DNA from: Nocardia sp. NBC_00508
Lineage (GTDB): Bacteria; Actinomycetota; Actinomycetes; Mycobacteriales; Mycobacteriaceae
Length of the DNA stretch: 64,000 nt
Assembly (NCBI RefSeq): GCF_036346875.1
Contig: NZ_CP107852.1
Location: 4,898,001 to 4,962,000, forward strand
Direction: 5' to 3'
Shown here: positions 51,967 to 60,982 of the stretch, in pieces
How positions within the stretch are numbered: position 1 is the stretch's first letter
How the letters are laid out: every line of letters begins with the position of its first letter
Translations under genes and position numbers: made by a program
The notes under the pieces: model-generated
Database searches by the model: none
Seen by the model: the letters and a program-made list of their open reading frames with translations, nothing else
What the model was told of the DNA's origin: nothing

Positions 51967-52059
51967 TGTGATCAGCGCGACGAAAACCCTGGTCGGCGGG
52001 GTGGTTTCGGTGATCTGCTCGAGTGAGCAGCAACCGATATCGACAGCGAAGGTGATCTC

Positions 52060-52992
52060 ATGACGGTCGCACCCGCCACCCCATCCACTGCCTCTGTGAC
52101 CCGGCTCGGTGCCCGCATCGGCGCGCGGATCGACAACGTCCGGCTCGGTGGCGACCTGGATTCGGCCACCGTCGAGGTGGTCCAGCGCGCCCTGCTGGAG
52201 CACAAGGTCGTCTTCTTCCGCGGGCAGGATCACCTCACCGAGGACGGGCAGTACGAGTTCGCCCAACTGCTCGGCACGCCGACTACACCGCACCCGACCG
52301 TCACCTCGCACGGCGTGAAGAGCCTGGCCATCGATTCCGAGCACGGCCGCGCCAACAGCTGGCACACCGACGTCACCTTCGTCGACCGCATCCCGAAGGC
52401 GTCCATCCTGCGCGCGGTGCGCCTGCCCAGCTACGGTGGCGCCACCACCTGGGCTTCCACCGTCGCGGCCTACGACTCGTTGCCGGAACCGCTGAAGCGG
52501 CTCGCGGAGTCGCTGCGCGCGGTGCACACTAATGTCTACGACTACGCGGCACGCACCGGTGCGGCGCCGCGCCCGAACTCCGCCGCCTATCGTGCCGAGT
52601 TCGAGTCCACCTATTACGAGACCGAACACCCGGTGGTTCGGGTGCATCCGGAGACCGGCGAGCGTGCGTTGCTGCTCGGCCACTTCGTCAAGCACTTCGT
52701 CGGGCTGTCCAGCACCGAGTCGCACGCTCTGTTCCGGCTGTTCCAGGACCGGGTCACCCGCCTGGAGCACACCGCCCGCTGGAACTGGGCGCCCGGTGAC
52801 GTCGCTATCTGGGACAACCGCGCCACCCAGCACTACGCCATCGACGACTACGACGACCAGCCACGCAAGCTGACCCGCATCACGCTGGCCGGCGACGTCC
52901 CGGTCGGCGTGGACGGTGTGGCGAGCACCGGCATCGCGGGCAATGCCGAGCACTACTCGATCATCGAGGACACGCGGCTGCTCGCCTCCTGA
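52060..52992 (+). CDS. TauD/TfdA-family Fe(II)/2-oxoglutarate dioxygenase
   Basis: A 310-residue dioxygenase. The iron ligands are in WHTDVTF (HxD, near residue 103) and in NRATQHYAIDDY (distal His); the Arg that binds 2-oxoglutarate is probably the one in PRKLTRITLAG. TauD relatives oxidise taurine, sulfonates, sulfate esters or other carboxylates; the true substrate is unknown. ATG 52060 follows AAGGTGA. It precedes a CoA-transferase and an HMG-CoA-lyase-like gene, so it may supply an acid for their pathway. Confidence 0.92.
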   Translation: MTVAPATPSTASVTRLGARIGARIDNVRLGGDLDSATVEVVQRALLEHKVVFFRGQDHLTEDGQYEFAQLLGTPTTPHPTVTSHGVKSLAIDSEHGRANSWHTDVTFVDRIPKASILRAVRLPSYGGATTWASTVAAYDSLPEPLKRLAESLRAVHTNVYDYAARTGAAPRPNSAAYRAEFESTYYETEHPVVRVHPETGERALLLGHFVKHFVGLSSTESHALFRLFQDRVTRLEHTARWNWAPGDVAIWDNRATQHYAIDDYDDQPRKLTRITLAGDVPVGVDGVASTGIAGNAEHYSIIEDTRLLAS

Positions 52993-53088
52993 GCGGACCC
53001 CGCATGGTTGTGGCGGTGAATTCCCCACCGCGGCAGTTGAGGGGCCATGCGGTATCCGACGAAGGGGCAGGTAGATCCGGGCGCGGCA

Positions 53089-53125
53089 CGCCGCTGCCGG
53101 GCGACGGCCACGCCCGGCAGCGGCG
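53089..53125. terminator. 15-bp GC hairpin after the dioxygenase gene
   Basis: CGCCGCTGCCGGGCG pairs with CGCCCGGCAGCGGCG around a seven-base loop. It lies in the 267-base gap between the dioxygenase and the CoA-transferase; the rest of the gap shows nothing else. No T-tract. It may end or attenuate transcription. Confidence 0.65.
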
Positions 53126-53259
53126 CGGTAGCCGGTCCGGTCGCATACTGCCGGGCTCGCCGGTGCCAGGCCGCGCCGAGCCGCGAGCAGCACGCCACAC
53201 GGTCGCTGAACCGTGAGGTAGCGCCCAGGCCGTCGGTGGCATGGTCCACACTGGTGGCC

Positions 53260-54471
53260 ATGAGTATTCGGCCGCTGGACGGGGTGCGCGTCCTGGAACT
53301 CGGCAACTACATCGCCGCGCCGACCGCCGGGCGCATCCTCGGCGACTTCGGCGCCGAGGTGATCAAGGTGGAACGCCCGAAGGTGGGCGACGAGCTGCGC
53401 AACTGGCGGCTCTACGGCGGCGACACCTCGATGCTCTACCGGACGATCAACCGCAACAAGAAGTCGATCACGCTGGATCTGCGCACCGAGGCGGGGCGCG
53501 GCATCGTGCTCGACCTGATCCGCCGCTGCGATGTGCTGTTGGAGAACTTCCGGCCCGGCATGCTGGAGAAGTGGGGCCTGGGCCCGGAGGTGCTGAACGA
53601 GGCGAATCCGGACCTGGTGATCACCAGGATCTCCGCATACGGGCAGACCGGGCCGATGTCGGCGCGGCCCGGCTTCGCCGCGGTGGCCGAGGCGGTCGGC
53701 GGTCTGCGTGAGCTGGTCGGCGACCCGGATCGTCCGCCGGTGCGCACCGGCGTCTCGATCGGTGATTCCATCGCCGGTATCTACGCCGCGTTCGGGACCG
53801 TGATGGCGCTGTTCCAGCGCGAACGCGGCGCCACACCGGTTCCCCTGCGGGAGCGCGTGATCGACGTGGCGCTCAACGAGGCGATCCTGTCGGTGATGGA
53901 GTCGCTGGTGCCGGACTACCTCGCCTACGGGATCCAGCGGGAGCGCGTGGGTGGCCGGATGGAGGGCATCGCGCCGAGCAACGCCTACCCGTGCGCCGAC
54001 GGAACCAGCATCATCATCGGCGGCAACGGCGATGCCATCTTCCAGCGCTATATGAAGGTCATCGACCGCCCGGACTTGGCGGCCGACCCGGAACTCCAGG
54101 ACAACGCGGGCCGCTGGCGCCACCGCGAGCGCCTCGACGCGGCCATCGGTGAGTGGACGATCCGCCACACCCGCGCCGAGGCGCTGAAAGTCCTGGAAGC
54201 CGCGGCCATTCCGTGCGGCCCGATCTACACGGCAGCCGACATCGTGGCCGACGAGCAGTACCGCGCACGCAACATGATCCAGCCGTTCGCCGTGGACGTC
54301 GGCGCCCCGGAACCGCAGACGGTCGGCTTTCCGGGCATCGTCCCGGTTATCGGCGAACAGTCCCTGCCCATCCATACCGTCGGCCCCGATCTTGGCGAGC
54401 ACACGCATGAGGTGCTGTCCGGGTTGCTCGGCATGAGTGAGGCCGAGATCGATGCGTTGGAGGCGCGATGA
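53260..54471 (+). CDS. CaiB/BaiF-family (family III) CoA-transferase
   Basis: A 403-residue enzyme that moves CoA between carboxylic acids. The N-terminus (RPLDGVRVLELGNYIAAPTA then GRILGDFGAEVIKVERP) and NRNKKSITLDLRT, LENFRPGMLEKWGLG are standard. The catalytic Asp is probably in the family position near 165-170 (GVSIGDSIAGIYAA carries a conserved GDS). The ATG at 53260 matches the family start; the upstream open frame is not credible. The lyase gene follows after 231 bases, likely in the same operon. Confidence 0.93.
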   Translation: MSIRPLDGVRVLELGNYIAAPTAGRILGDFGAEVIKVERPKVGDELRNWRLYGGDTSMLYRTINRNKKSITLDLRTEAGRGIVLDLIRRCDVLLENFRPGMLEKWGLGPEVLNEANPDLVITRISAYGQTGPMSARPGFAAVAEAVGGLRELVGDPDRPPVRTGVSIGDSIAGIYAAFGTVMALFQRERGATPVPLRERVIDVALNEAILSVMESLVPDYLAYGIQRERVGGRMEGIAPSNAYPCADGTSIIIGGNGDAIFQRYMKVIDRPDLAADPELQDNAGRWRHRERLDAAIGEWTIRHTRAEALKVLEAAAIPCGPIYTAADIVADEQYRARNMIQPFAVDVGAPEPQTVGFPGIVPVIGEQSLPIHTVGPDLGEHTHEVLSGLLGMSEAEIDALEAR

Positions 54472-54702
54472 GTGAGCGGACAATCGACGCAGCCGCCCTG
54501 GTGGTCGTGGCGGGGCCGAGTGTCAGCGAGGCGGGAGCATGAGCCCGCAGCCGAACGACCGCAGGCGTCCGCCGGGACGCGGCGCACGAGAATTCCGTGC
54601 GCCGGCCAGCAGCAGGCCCACGGTGCAGCCGAATCCGACCGGGGCGAGCGAAAAGCTTTGGGGTGGCGTGATGTGCGGCCGCCGCCAGGCGCGGGAGCAA
54701 CG
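54472..54702. other. 231-base gap between CoA-transferase and lyase genes
   Basis: A 24-codon open frame from ATG 54469 overlaps the CoA-transferase stop (ATGA) and ends at 54543. It encodes SERTIDAAALVVVAGPSVSE and has no family. The remainder has no plausible gene although a frame is open into the lyase. It may hold a leader peptide or nothing. Confidence 0.4.
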
Positions 54703-55644
54703 ATGACCGCACCGCTGCTACGCGACGTCACGCTGCGCGACGGACTCCAGCTGACCGGCAAACCGCTGCCGGTGCAGCACAAGGTGGATCTCGTCCGCCG
54801 CCTGCTCGCGCTCGGGGTGCCCGCGCTCGAAATCGGCTCGATGGCCCGCCCGGACCTGGTCCCGCCGATGGCGAACACGATGGAGTTGGTCGCCGCGCTG
54901 ACGCCCGAGGAACTGCGCCGCTGCTGGGTGTGGGTGGCCACGCCGCGGCACGTGGAGAAAGCCGCCGCGGCGGGGGTCCGCAACTTCCAGTACTGCTTCT
55001 CGGTGTCGGACGCGCACAATCGGGCGAACATCGGGCGCGACACCGAGGCCAGCATCGCCGCGATGCCGGACGCGGTGCGCCTGGCCCGCGAGGTGGACGG
55101 GTCGATCCAGCTGTGCCTGGCGACGTCGTTCACCTGCCCCTTCGACGGTCCGGTCGACCCGGAGCGGGTACTCGCCATCGCCCGCGATCCCCGCACCGAG
55201 GGCGCGGACGACATCGTCCTCGCCGACACACTCGGGCAGGCGCATCCGGGCCGGGTGGCCGCGCTCGTCACGGCGGTACGGGATCGAACACCCCAGCGGC
55301 GCATCGTCTTTCACGGCCACGACACCTGGGGGATGGGCGTGGCCAACACCCTCGCCGCCGTCACGGCGGGCGCGGACATGGTCGATGGTGCGCTCGGCGG
55401 ACTCGGCGGGTGCCCCTTCGCGCCGGGCGCGAGTGGCAACACCGCCTCCGAGGACATCCTGTTCGCGACCAGACCACCGTGGTTCACTCCGGCCACGCTG
55501 GCCGCGCTGGTGGAGATGTCGGAGGAACTGCTCGCCGCACTCGGTGAACCCAATCGCTCCCGCGCCGTCGAGGGCGCCCGATCGGAAGCCTCTGCCTTCG
55601 AGTGGGTCGTCGACCGGGAGCGTGCCGGTCATCCCCGGGTGTAG
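54703..55644 (+). CDS. hydroxymethylglutaryl-CoA lyase-like enzyme
   Basis: A 313-residue TIM-barrel lyase of the DRE-TIM family. The catalytic RDGLQ is in DVTLRDGLQLTGK (residues 8-20), metal-binding histidines are in FHGHDTWGMGVAN, and the signature loop with the catalytic Cys is GGLGGCPFAPGASGNTASED. HMG-CoA lyase yields acetoacetate and acetyl-CoA in leucine breakdown; related enzymes act on other 3-hydroxy-3-methyl acyl-CoAs. With the adjacent CoA-transferase it suggests a branched acid pathway. The ATG at 54703 gives the family N-terminus. Confidence 0.92.
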   Translation: MTAPLLRDVTLRDGLQLTGKPLPVQHKVDLVRRLLALGVPALEIGSMARPDLVPPMANTMELVAALTPEELRRCWVWVATPRHVEKAAAAGVRNFQYCFSVSDAHNRANIGRDTEASIAAMPDAVRLAREVDGSIQLCLATSFTCPFDGPVDPERVLAIARDPRTEGADDIVLADTLGQAHPGRVAALVTAVRDRTPQRRIVFHGHDTWGMGVANTLAAVTAGADMVDGALGGLGGCPFAPGASGNTASEDILFATRPPWFTPATLAALVEMSEELLAALGEPNRSRAVEGARSEASAFEWVVDRERAGHPRV

Positions 55645-55764
55645 GCGCGGAAAGACCTGGAGCCGTCGTCGATTCCCAAGGGCGAATGCGACCTGGTCCC
55701 CGAGGACGTCCGGGCCGGAGCGGGAGCGGACATCGCTCGGGTGCACCTGGCCCAGGTCAGAAGC
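55645..55764 (+). other. in-frame coding-like tail after the lyase stop codon
   Basis: Directly after the TAG of the lyase, the same frame runs 37 more codons with good codon use (KDLEPSSIPKGECDLVPEDV, later ADIARVHLAQVRS). It has no start codon of its own. It may be a fragment of a lost gene or an extension cut off by the TAG. Confidence 0.35.
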
Positions 55765-56032
55765 TGATGCCCATCGGCTGGGCGCCCATTGGGCACACGA
55801 CACTGATGACACGAACGCCGAGCGGCTCGATCAGCGCATTGACCGGCAGGGAGCTCCCAGTGGGGCACACCGCCGTCCCGTGTACCACCTGCGGTACGGA
55901 GGTCGAGTTCACGCACGTCATACCCGCGCAGAACACCCCGGTCGGAATCGCCGCCGAGGCCGGAGCAGCCGCGAGCACGACACCACAGACCGCACCCGCC
56001 ACCACCGTCACGATGGATGCGACACGCTTCAT
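55757..56032 (-). CDS. small secreted protein with four cysteines
   Basis: A 91-residue exported protein. The signal peptide is KRVASIVTVVAGAVCGVVLA then AAPASA (cleavage near 27). The mature 64 residues contain four cysteines (FCAGMTCVN, TAVCPTG, SVVCPMG) that could form two disulfides. No family recognised. It is transcribed alone and ends close to the lyase. Confidence 0.82.
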   Translation of the reverse strand: MKRVASIVTVVAGAVCGVVLAAAPASAAIPTGVFCAGMTCVNSTSVPQVVHGTAVCPTGSSLPVNALIEPLGVRVISVVCPMGAQPMGISF

Positions 56033-56169
56033 TTCCTGTCCCTTCTCGACATGTTGGGCAACTTGCGAGCAAACAATGCGTCGGGGTCAACGTACCTGCG
56101 GCTATCCATTCAGCTCACCCGACTCGCCGCTGCGGTGTCCGCGGCACGAGTTCTGCGGCGGATCACGAA

Positions 56170-57456
56170 TCAGCCGAGGTCGGCGAGCTTACGATGCAGC
56201 ACGGCCCGCTCACGCCGGTTACGGCACAGCCGTAGGGCGAGTTCCAGTTCGGTGCGCGCCTCGTCGGTGCGTCCCAATCGGGTGAGCAGCTCCCCGCGAA
56301 CCGTCGGCAGCAGGTGGGAGTTCGCCAGCGACTCGGTAGCCCGCAGGTCGTCCACGATCGGCAGCGCCGCGGCCGGTCCCTGTGCCATCGAAACCGCGAC
56401 CGCCCGGTTGAGGTCGACCACCGGTGACGGCGCGAGCCGGCCGAGTGCCTCGTAGAGGAGCACGATGCGCTCCCAGTTCGTCGCATCGAACGATGCGGCG
56501 GCAGCATGGCATTCGGCGATCGCAGCCTGCAAGCCGTAGGCGCCCAGGCCCCGGCCGACCTGCTCCGCGCGGGTCAGCGCGGCTCGTCCCCGGCGGATGG
56601 CGGCGCGGTCCCAGCGGCGGCGGTCTTGGTGCTCGAGCAGCACCGGATGGCCATCGGGCCCAGTGCGCGCGGGAAAGCGTGCCGCAGTGAGCTCCAGCAG
56701 CGCCAGCAGTCCGTGGACCTCCGGTTCGTTCGGCATCAGCCGGGCCAGCACCCGTGCCAGACGCTGGGCTTCGCTCGCGAGGTCGAGCCGGATCAGAGCG
56801 TCACCGGAGCTGGCCGAGGACCCTTCGGTGAAGATCAGGTAGACCACGCTGAGCACCGAGCCGAGCCGCTCGCCCCGCTGCTGGGCCTGGGGCACCTCGA
56901 ACGGCACCCGCGCCGCCGCCAGGGTCTTCTTCGCCCGAGTGATCCTGGCCTGCACGGTCGCGGTCGGGGCGAGGAACGCCGTGGCGATCTCGTCGCTGGT
57001 CAGACCGCCGACCACCCGCAGCGTCAGCGCCACCCGCGCCTCGCGCGGCAGCACGGGGTGGCAGGAGATGAACATCAACGCAAGCACGTCGTCGTCGATC
57101 TGGTCCGGATCCCACAGCACGTCTTCGGCGTCCCGCACCGGATCCGCAGGTGCCCTCCCCGCGACGGCACCGCCCTCGCCCATATTGTGGGCGAGGGCGG
57201 TGTACCTCTCGTCGAGGGCCGAGCGCCGGCGGAACGCGTCTATCGCGCGACGCCGTCCGACGGTGAGCAACCACCCAGCGGGGTTGCGGGGCACGCCCTC
57301 GCGGGGCCAGGTCACCAGTGCCTCGGCCAGCGCCTCCTGGGCGAGGTCCTCAGCCAGCGCGAAGTCGCCGGTGTACCGCGCGAGCGCACCGACGATCCGG
57401 GCCGAGTCGATCCGCCAGACGGCGGCGACGGCCTCACGGCCGGTGGGATCGGCCAT
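56170..57456 (-). CDS. ECF sigma factor of the ECF42 group with C-terminal TPR-like extension
   Basis: A 428-residue sigma factor. Region 2 reads ALARYTGDFALAEDLAQEAL then GWLLTVGRRRAIDAFRR; region 4 reads EARVALTLRVVGGLTSDEIA then TVQARITRAKKTL. A helical extension of about 230 residues follows (YLIFTEGSSASSG, LLALLELTAARFPARTGPDG, ERIVLLYEALGRLAPSPVVD, AELLTRLG-type repeats), the hallmark of ECF42. These factors have no anti-sigma factor and are paired with DGPF/YCII proteins, as here, 15 bases upstream. The C-terminal extension is known to be needed for activity. Confidence 0.94.
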   Translation of the reverse strand: MADPTGREAVAAVWRIDSARIVGALARYTGDFALAEDLAQEALAEALVTWPREGVPRNPAGWLLTVGRRRAIDAFRRRSALDERYTALAHNMGEGGAVAGRAPADPVRDAEDVLWDPDQIDDDVLALMFISCHPVLPREARVALTLRVVGGLTSDEIATAFLAPTATVQARITRAKKTLAAARVPFEVPQAQQRGERLGSVLSVVYLIFTEGSSASSGDALIRLDLASEAQRLARVLARLMPNEPEVHGLLALLELTAARFPARTGPDGHPVLLEHQDRRRWDRAAIRRGRAALTRAEQVGRGLGAYGLQAAIAECHAAAASFDATNWERIVLLYEALGRLAPSPVVDLNRAVAVSMAQGPAAALPIVDDLRATESLANSHLLPTVRGELLTRLGRTDEARTELELALRLCRNRRERAVLHRKLADLG

Positions 57457-57471
57457 GGCACGTCGATCCGC

Positions 57472-57891
57472 TCACAGCTGACCGGTGGCTTCGCGCCATG
57501 CCCGCTCCTTCTGGATCCACTCGTTGTCCTGCGGGAACTCGTCGATGGTGGTGACCCGGCGGATCTCGGTCTTGAAGCCGGGCCCGGTGATCGGCGCCCG
57601 CTTGGCCCACTCGATCGCCTCCTCCTTCGATGCCACGTTGAGGATGTAGAACCCGCCGAACAGCTCCTTTGTCTCGCCGTAGGGTCCGTCGGTGACCACG
57701 GGAGTCTCGGACGAGTAGTCGATGACCACGCCGTCGGCGGCGTCGTCGAGACCTTCCGCGGCGAGCAGCACGCCCGCCCGGATCATCTCGTCGTTGTACT
57801 TGCCTATGGTCTCGAGCATCTCGGTGAAGTCGGCATTCGCCATCCCCGCGAGGGCCTCGTCGGTCGCGCGCCAGATCAGCATGTACTTCAT
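57472..57891 (-). CDS. YCII/DGPF-domain protein, partner and target of the ECF42 sigma factor
   Basis: A 139-residue protein with a YCII-like fold (KYMLIWRATDEALAGMANAD; VVTDGPYGETKELFGGFYIL; RVTTIDEFPQDNEW). DGPY is the DGPF motif that names the family. The ATG at 57891 follows AAGGAG. It is the first gene of the operon with the ECF42 factor, matching the conserved pair in many actinobacteria; in the studied Streptomyces case the sigma factor drives the DGPF genes. The biochemical role is unknown. Confidence 0.92.
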   Translation of the reverse strand: MKYMLIWRATDEALAGMANADFTEMLETIGKYNDEMIRAGVLLAAEGLDDAADGVVIDYSSETPVVTDGPYGETKELFGGFYILNVASKEEAIEWAKRAPITGPGFKTEIRRVTTIDEFPQDNEWIQKERAWREATGQL

Positions 57892-57944
57892 GGTCGGTCT
57901 CCTTGGATGATCCGGGTCCGTCTCTCGGACCCTCTCATCCTCAG

Positions 57945-57972
57945 GTCGAACGGGGAATACCGGAGATCGACA
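57945..57972 (-). promoter_or_regulatory. candidate ECF42-type promoter for the DGPF-sigma operon
   Basis: On the minus strand TGTCGA (57972-57967) is followed after 18 bases by CGAC (57948-57945). As I recall, the ECF42 consensus is TGTCGA at -35 and CG(A/T)C at -10, with similar spacing. The -10 element is 53 bases before the DGPF start. It would make the operon self-activating. Confidence 0.6.
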
Positions 57973-58066
57973 CAACTGCCGAACCAATTTTCCGACCGCG
58001 TGAACTGCTCGCTACATCAGCCGTCGAGTGGGTCGCCGGACGGGATCAGACCTGGCGGAGCCCGAG

Positions 58067-59005
58067 TCACGTGAGCGTGTTCACCACATATGCCGCGGCC
58101 TCCGCGATAAGGGCCTCGTCGTATGCGGCATCCCGGTCGGCCTTGCTGGACATGATCGCGATGACCAGCGGTGCGGAACCCGGAGGCCACACGATGGCGA
58201 TGTCGTTCACTGTGCCGTAGTCACCGGTCCCCGTCTTGTCGGCGACGGTCCAGCCCTGCGGGATCCCCGCCCGGATTCGTCGAGCGCCGGAGCGGGTAGC
58301 GTTGCGCTCCAACAGATCTCGGAGGAATGCGCGCTTCTCGTCCGGCAGCGTGTCGCCCAGTACGATCTTGTGATAGTCGGTGCCCAGCGCTCGGGGAGAC
58401 GAGGTGTCTCGCGGGTCTCCCGGAGCGGCCTCGGTGATCAGCGGCTCGATCCGGTCCATCCGGGTCACCGTGTCGCCCAGGCTGCGGGCATACGCCGTCA
58501 GCTCGGCAGGCCCGCCGAGATCACGGAGCAGGAGATTGCCTGCCGTGCCGTCGCTGTAGCGGACCGCGGCGTCACACAGCTGACGGATCGTCATCCCCGT
58601 GGCCACGTGCCGCGGCGTGATGGATGCGTTCTTCGTGAGATCGGCTTCCGTGTAGGTGACGACGGTATCCAAGTGCGACAACGGATTACGTTGCAAGACC
58701 GCTGCGGCCGCCAATCCCTTGAACGTCGAACAGAACGCGAATAGTTCGTCCGCTCGGTAGGCCACGGTGACACCGGTGCCGGTGGCGAGGGCATACACCC
58801 CCAGGCGTGCGTCGAACTTCCGCTCCAACTCGGCCAGGCGGGTGTCGGAGTCGTTCGCCGCTGAGGGCGCGGGTGTCGCGGAGACCGGCCCACCGATCGG
58901 ATCGGATGGGGGCGCAGACGTCGTGCCGCTCGCGCATCCGGCCAGCGGGAGAAGCAATGCCGCTCGGAGTAGGGTGCGGCGAGCGATGGTCGGCGATGAA
59001 GTCAC
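58067..59005 (-). CDS. class A beta-lactamase-like lipoprotein with SDG motif
   Basis: A 312-residue serine beta-lactamase-fold protein. The start has twin Arg and a lipobox (RRTLLRAALLLPLAGC), so it is probably a Tat-exported lipoprotein. Active-site motifs are STFK (Ser70/Lys73), YSDG (Ser130, with Gly at 132 as in M. tuberculosis BlaC), IEPLITEA (Glu166 kept, but Thr where Asn170 is expected) and DKTGTGDYG. Loss of Asn170 could slow deacylation. It lies downstream of a second, more canonical class A gene nine bases away, and may be in one operon. Start is GTG 59005. Confidence 0.9.
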   Translation of the reverse strand: MTSSPTIARRTLLRAALLLPLAGCASGTTSAPPSDPIGGPVSATPAPSAANDSDTRLAELERKFDARLGVYALATGTGVTVAYRADELFAFCSTFKGLAAAAVLQRNPLSHLDTVVTYTEADLTKNASITPRHVATGMTIRQLCDAAVRYSDGTAGNLLLRDLGGPAELTAYARSLGDTVTRMDRIEPLITEAAPGDPRDTSSPRALGTDYHKIVLGDTLPDEKRAFLRDLLERNATRSGARRIRAGIPQGWTVADKTGTGDYGTVNDIAIVWPPGSAPLVIAIMSSKADRDAAYDEALIAEAAAYVVNTLT

Positions 59006-59014
59006 GGTCTCGGT

Positions 59015-59944
59015 TTACCCGAGCGTCTCGACGACCGCACGGGCGGCGTTGGCGACAAGTGGGTTGTCGGCTTTGGCGTTCGGCTCGAATTTCGTGGTCA
59101 GGACAGCGATGACGAGCGGGGCGCGTCCGGGCGGCCACGCGATGGCGACATCGAGGGCTCCGCCGTAGGCGGGGCTGCCGGTCTTGTCGCCGACGGTCCA
59201 GCCCGCAGGCAGCGCGGCACGGATACGTTGGCCCCCGGTGGTATTGGCGATGAGCAACGACTTCAATCGCTCCCGTTCGGGTTCGGCCAGCACATCGCCG
59301 AGGACCAGGGCGCGGTAGTCGGCGGCGAGCGCCGCGGGTGTGGTGGTGTCGCGCTCGTCGCCAGGGATGGCGGTGTTCAGTTCGGTTTCCCAGCGGTCCA
59401 GGCGCGAGGTGTTGTCGCCGATCGAACGCAGGAACGCGGTGAAACCCTCCGGACCGCCGAGGAGTTTCAGCAGCTGGTTGCCCGCGGTGTTGTCCGACAT
59501 GGTGATCGCGGCGTCGCACAGCTCGGCAACGGTCATGCCGGTGTCGACGCGCTTCTCGGTCACCGGCGAATACTCGACGAGATCGGTGCGGGGGTAATGG
59601 ATCACCTGATCGAAGTAACCCGTCGACAGCGGATGGTCACGCAGTAGAGCGCCGCACGCGAGACCCTTGAATGTGGAAGCCATCGGGAACCTCTCACTGT
59701 CCCGATGAGCGATAGTGCGGCCGGAGGCGGTGTCGATCGCGTACACACCCAGCCGTGCCGCGTGGCTGGTCTCCATCTCGATGAACGACGGGGTCGCGGC
59801 AGCCGGTGTGGTTTTCGGGTTCGCCGACGCATCGCTGCCGGACCCGCACGCGGCGGTGACGGCGGTCAGCGCGGACATCGCCGCGGCGGCGAGAAGCCGG
59901 CGACGACCGAGCGGGACACGGTGAGCAAGTGCTGAGAAGGTCAC
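59015..59944 (-). CDS. bla: class A beta-lactamase (canonical motifs)
   Basis: A 309-residue class A beta-lactamase. Export signal: twin-Arg-like GRRRLLAAAAMSALTAVTAAC with a lipobox Cys. Motifs are STFK, MSDN, WETELN (Glu166 and Asn170 both present), and DKTGSPAYGG, so it should hydrolyse penicillins and some cephalosporins in the periplasm-like space. Nocardia chromosomes commonly carry such enzymes (FAR-1 and AST-1 types). It is divergent from a LysR regulator, recalling AmpR-type control. GTG start at 59944. Confidence 0.95.
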   Translation of the reverse strand: MTFSALAHRVPLGRRRLLAAAAMSALTAVTAACGSGSDASANPKTTPAAATPSFIEMETSHAARLGVYAIDTASGRTIAHRDSERFPMASTFKGLACGALLRDHPLSTGYFDQVIHYPRTDLVEYSPVTEKRVDTGMTVAELCDAAITMSDNTAGNQLLKLLGGPEGFTAFLRSIGDNTSRLDRWETELNTAIPGDERDTTTPAALAADYRALVLGDVLAEPERERLKSLLIANTTGGQRIRAALPAGWTVGDKTGSPAYGGALDVAIAWPPGRAPLVIAVLTTKFEPNAKADNPLVANAARAVVETLG

Positions 59945-60109
59945 CGCTGCACCACACCATCGACACGGCGGCAGGCGCCAATATCAGACCCCGGCGCGGA
60001 CGAGTTGACTTCGATATCGCCGCAGGTTCGCCCGCGCGGTTCGGTTCCGGCGCAGACCGCGGCCGGGCAGCGAAACCGATCTCCCGAAACCCACTGGTTC
60101 AATGACCGC

Positions 60110-60982
60110 ATGGACCTGATCCGCCACCTTCGCTTCTTCGTCTCCGTCGCGGACGAGGGGCACTTCGGCAGGGCGGCGGCCGCGCTCGACATGACCCAAC
60201 CACCGCTGTCCCAGGGACTTCGGCGGCTCGAACGGCACCTTGGCGTCGACCTCATCCACCGCACCAGGCAGGGGGCCGTGCTCACCTCGGCCGGTCTCCA
60301 GCTGCTGCCCCGCGCTCGGCTGCTCGTCGACGACGCCGAGCGTCTGCTCGCCGAGTCGCACCGCATCGCGCACGCCCACGGCGCCGTGCACTGGGGCGCG
60401 ACCGCGGCGCTGCCCGACCGGATGGTCACGGCCTGCGTGGGCGCACTGCGCACCGTGGTCGCCCCGGGCGCCGCGGTGTCCACCGCGGTGGGCACGACCG
60501 TCGATCTCATCGCCGACGTCCGCGCCGGCCTCTGCGACGTCGCGGTGATCGAGCATCCGGCCCTGGTCGACGGCGTCGAGGCGCGCCCGGTCGTCAAGGT
60601 GCCGCGGTGGCTCGTCGTGCCGTCGGATCACCGCAGCACCGGTGCCGAACGCCCCACCTTCCCCATGCTCGCCGGGCTGAGTTTCGCCCATCCGCCGCGC
60701 GCCACCAACCCGCCCGCCTTCGATGCCGTGCTGGACCTGCTGCGCGAGCGAGGCCTGGACGCGCCGACCGTGCCCGCGCCCGATGACCGCACCGTCTTCG
60801 CCGCGGTGGCCGCCGGAACGAGCTTCGGGCTCACGGCGACTCCTCCGTCCGCCACGCCGGGCGTGACCTGGCTGCGCATAGCGCCGCAGGCGGTCGCCCT
60901 GCGGGTGCGCGTCGTCCACCGTCCGGGAGCCGACACCCACGCCGATGCGGTGGACCGGGTGCTGTACCGGGAGCGCCTCTGA
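60110..60982 (+). CDS. LysR-family transcriptional regulator
   Basis: A 290-residue LysR regulator. The HTH is MDLIRHLRFFVSVADEGHFG then RAAAALDMTQPPLSQGLRRL, and the C-terminal substrate domain is complete. It is divergent from the class A beta-lactamase gene, with 165 bases between them, and its TGA overlaps the ATG of a third serine hydrolase (TGATG). This position on both sides suggests it controls beta-lactamase genes, as AmpR does in other bacteria. The ATG at 60110 gives the normal LysR start. Confidence 0.92.
   Translation: MDLIRHLRFFVSVADEGHFGRAAAALDMTQPPLSQGLRRLERHLGVDLIHRTRQGAVLTSAGLQLLPRARLLVDDAERLLAESHRIAHAHGAVHWGATAALPDRMVTACVGALRTVVAPGAAVSTAVGTTVDLIADVRAGLCDVAVIEHPALVDGVEARPVVKVPRWLVVPSDHRSTGAERPTFPMLAGLSFAHPPRATNPPAFDAVLDLLRERGLDAPTVPAPDDRTVFAAVAAGTSFGLTATPPSATPGVTWLRIAPQAVALRVRVVHRPGADTHADAVDRVLYRERL

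Noticed and set aside
49685..52033. a 782-residue kinase with a long N-terminal extension
   Set aside because: The kinase domain begins at GTG 50944 with its own ribosome-binding site. The upstream part is antisense to the endonuclease IV gene.
53047..53259. N-terminal extension of the CoA-transferase
   Set aside because: The family start is at 53260 and the upstream sequence contains a strong hairpin.
51886..54483. 865-codon open frame on the minus strand
   Set aside because: Antisense to the dioxygenase and CoA-transferase genes, both with clear active-site motifs.
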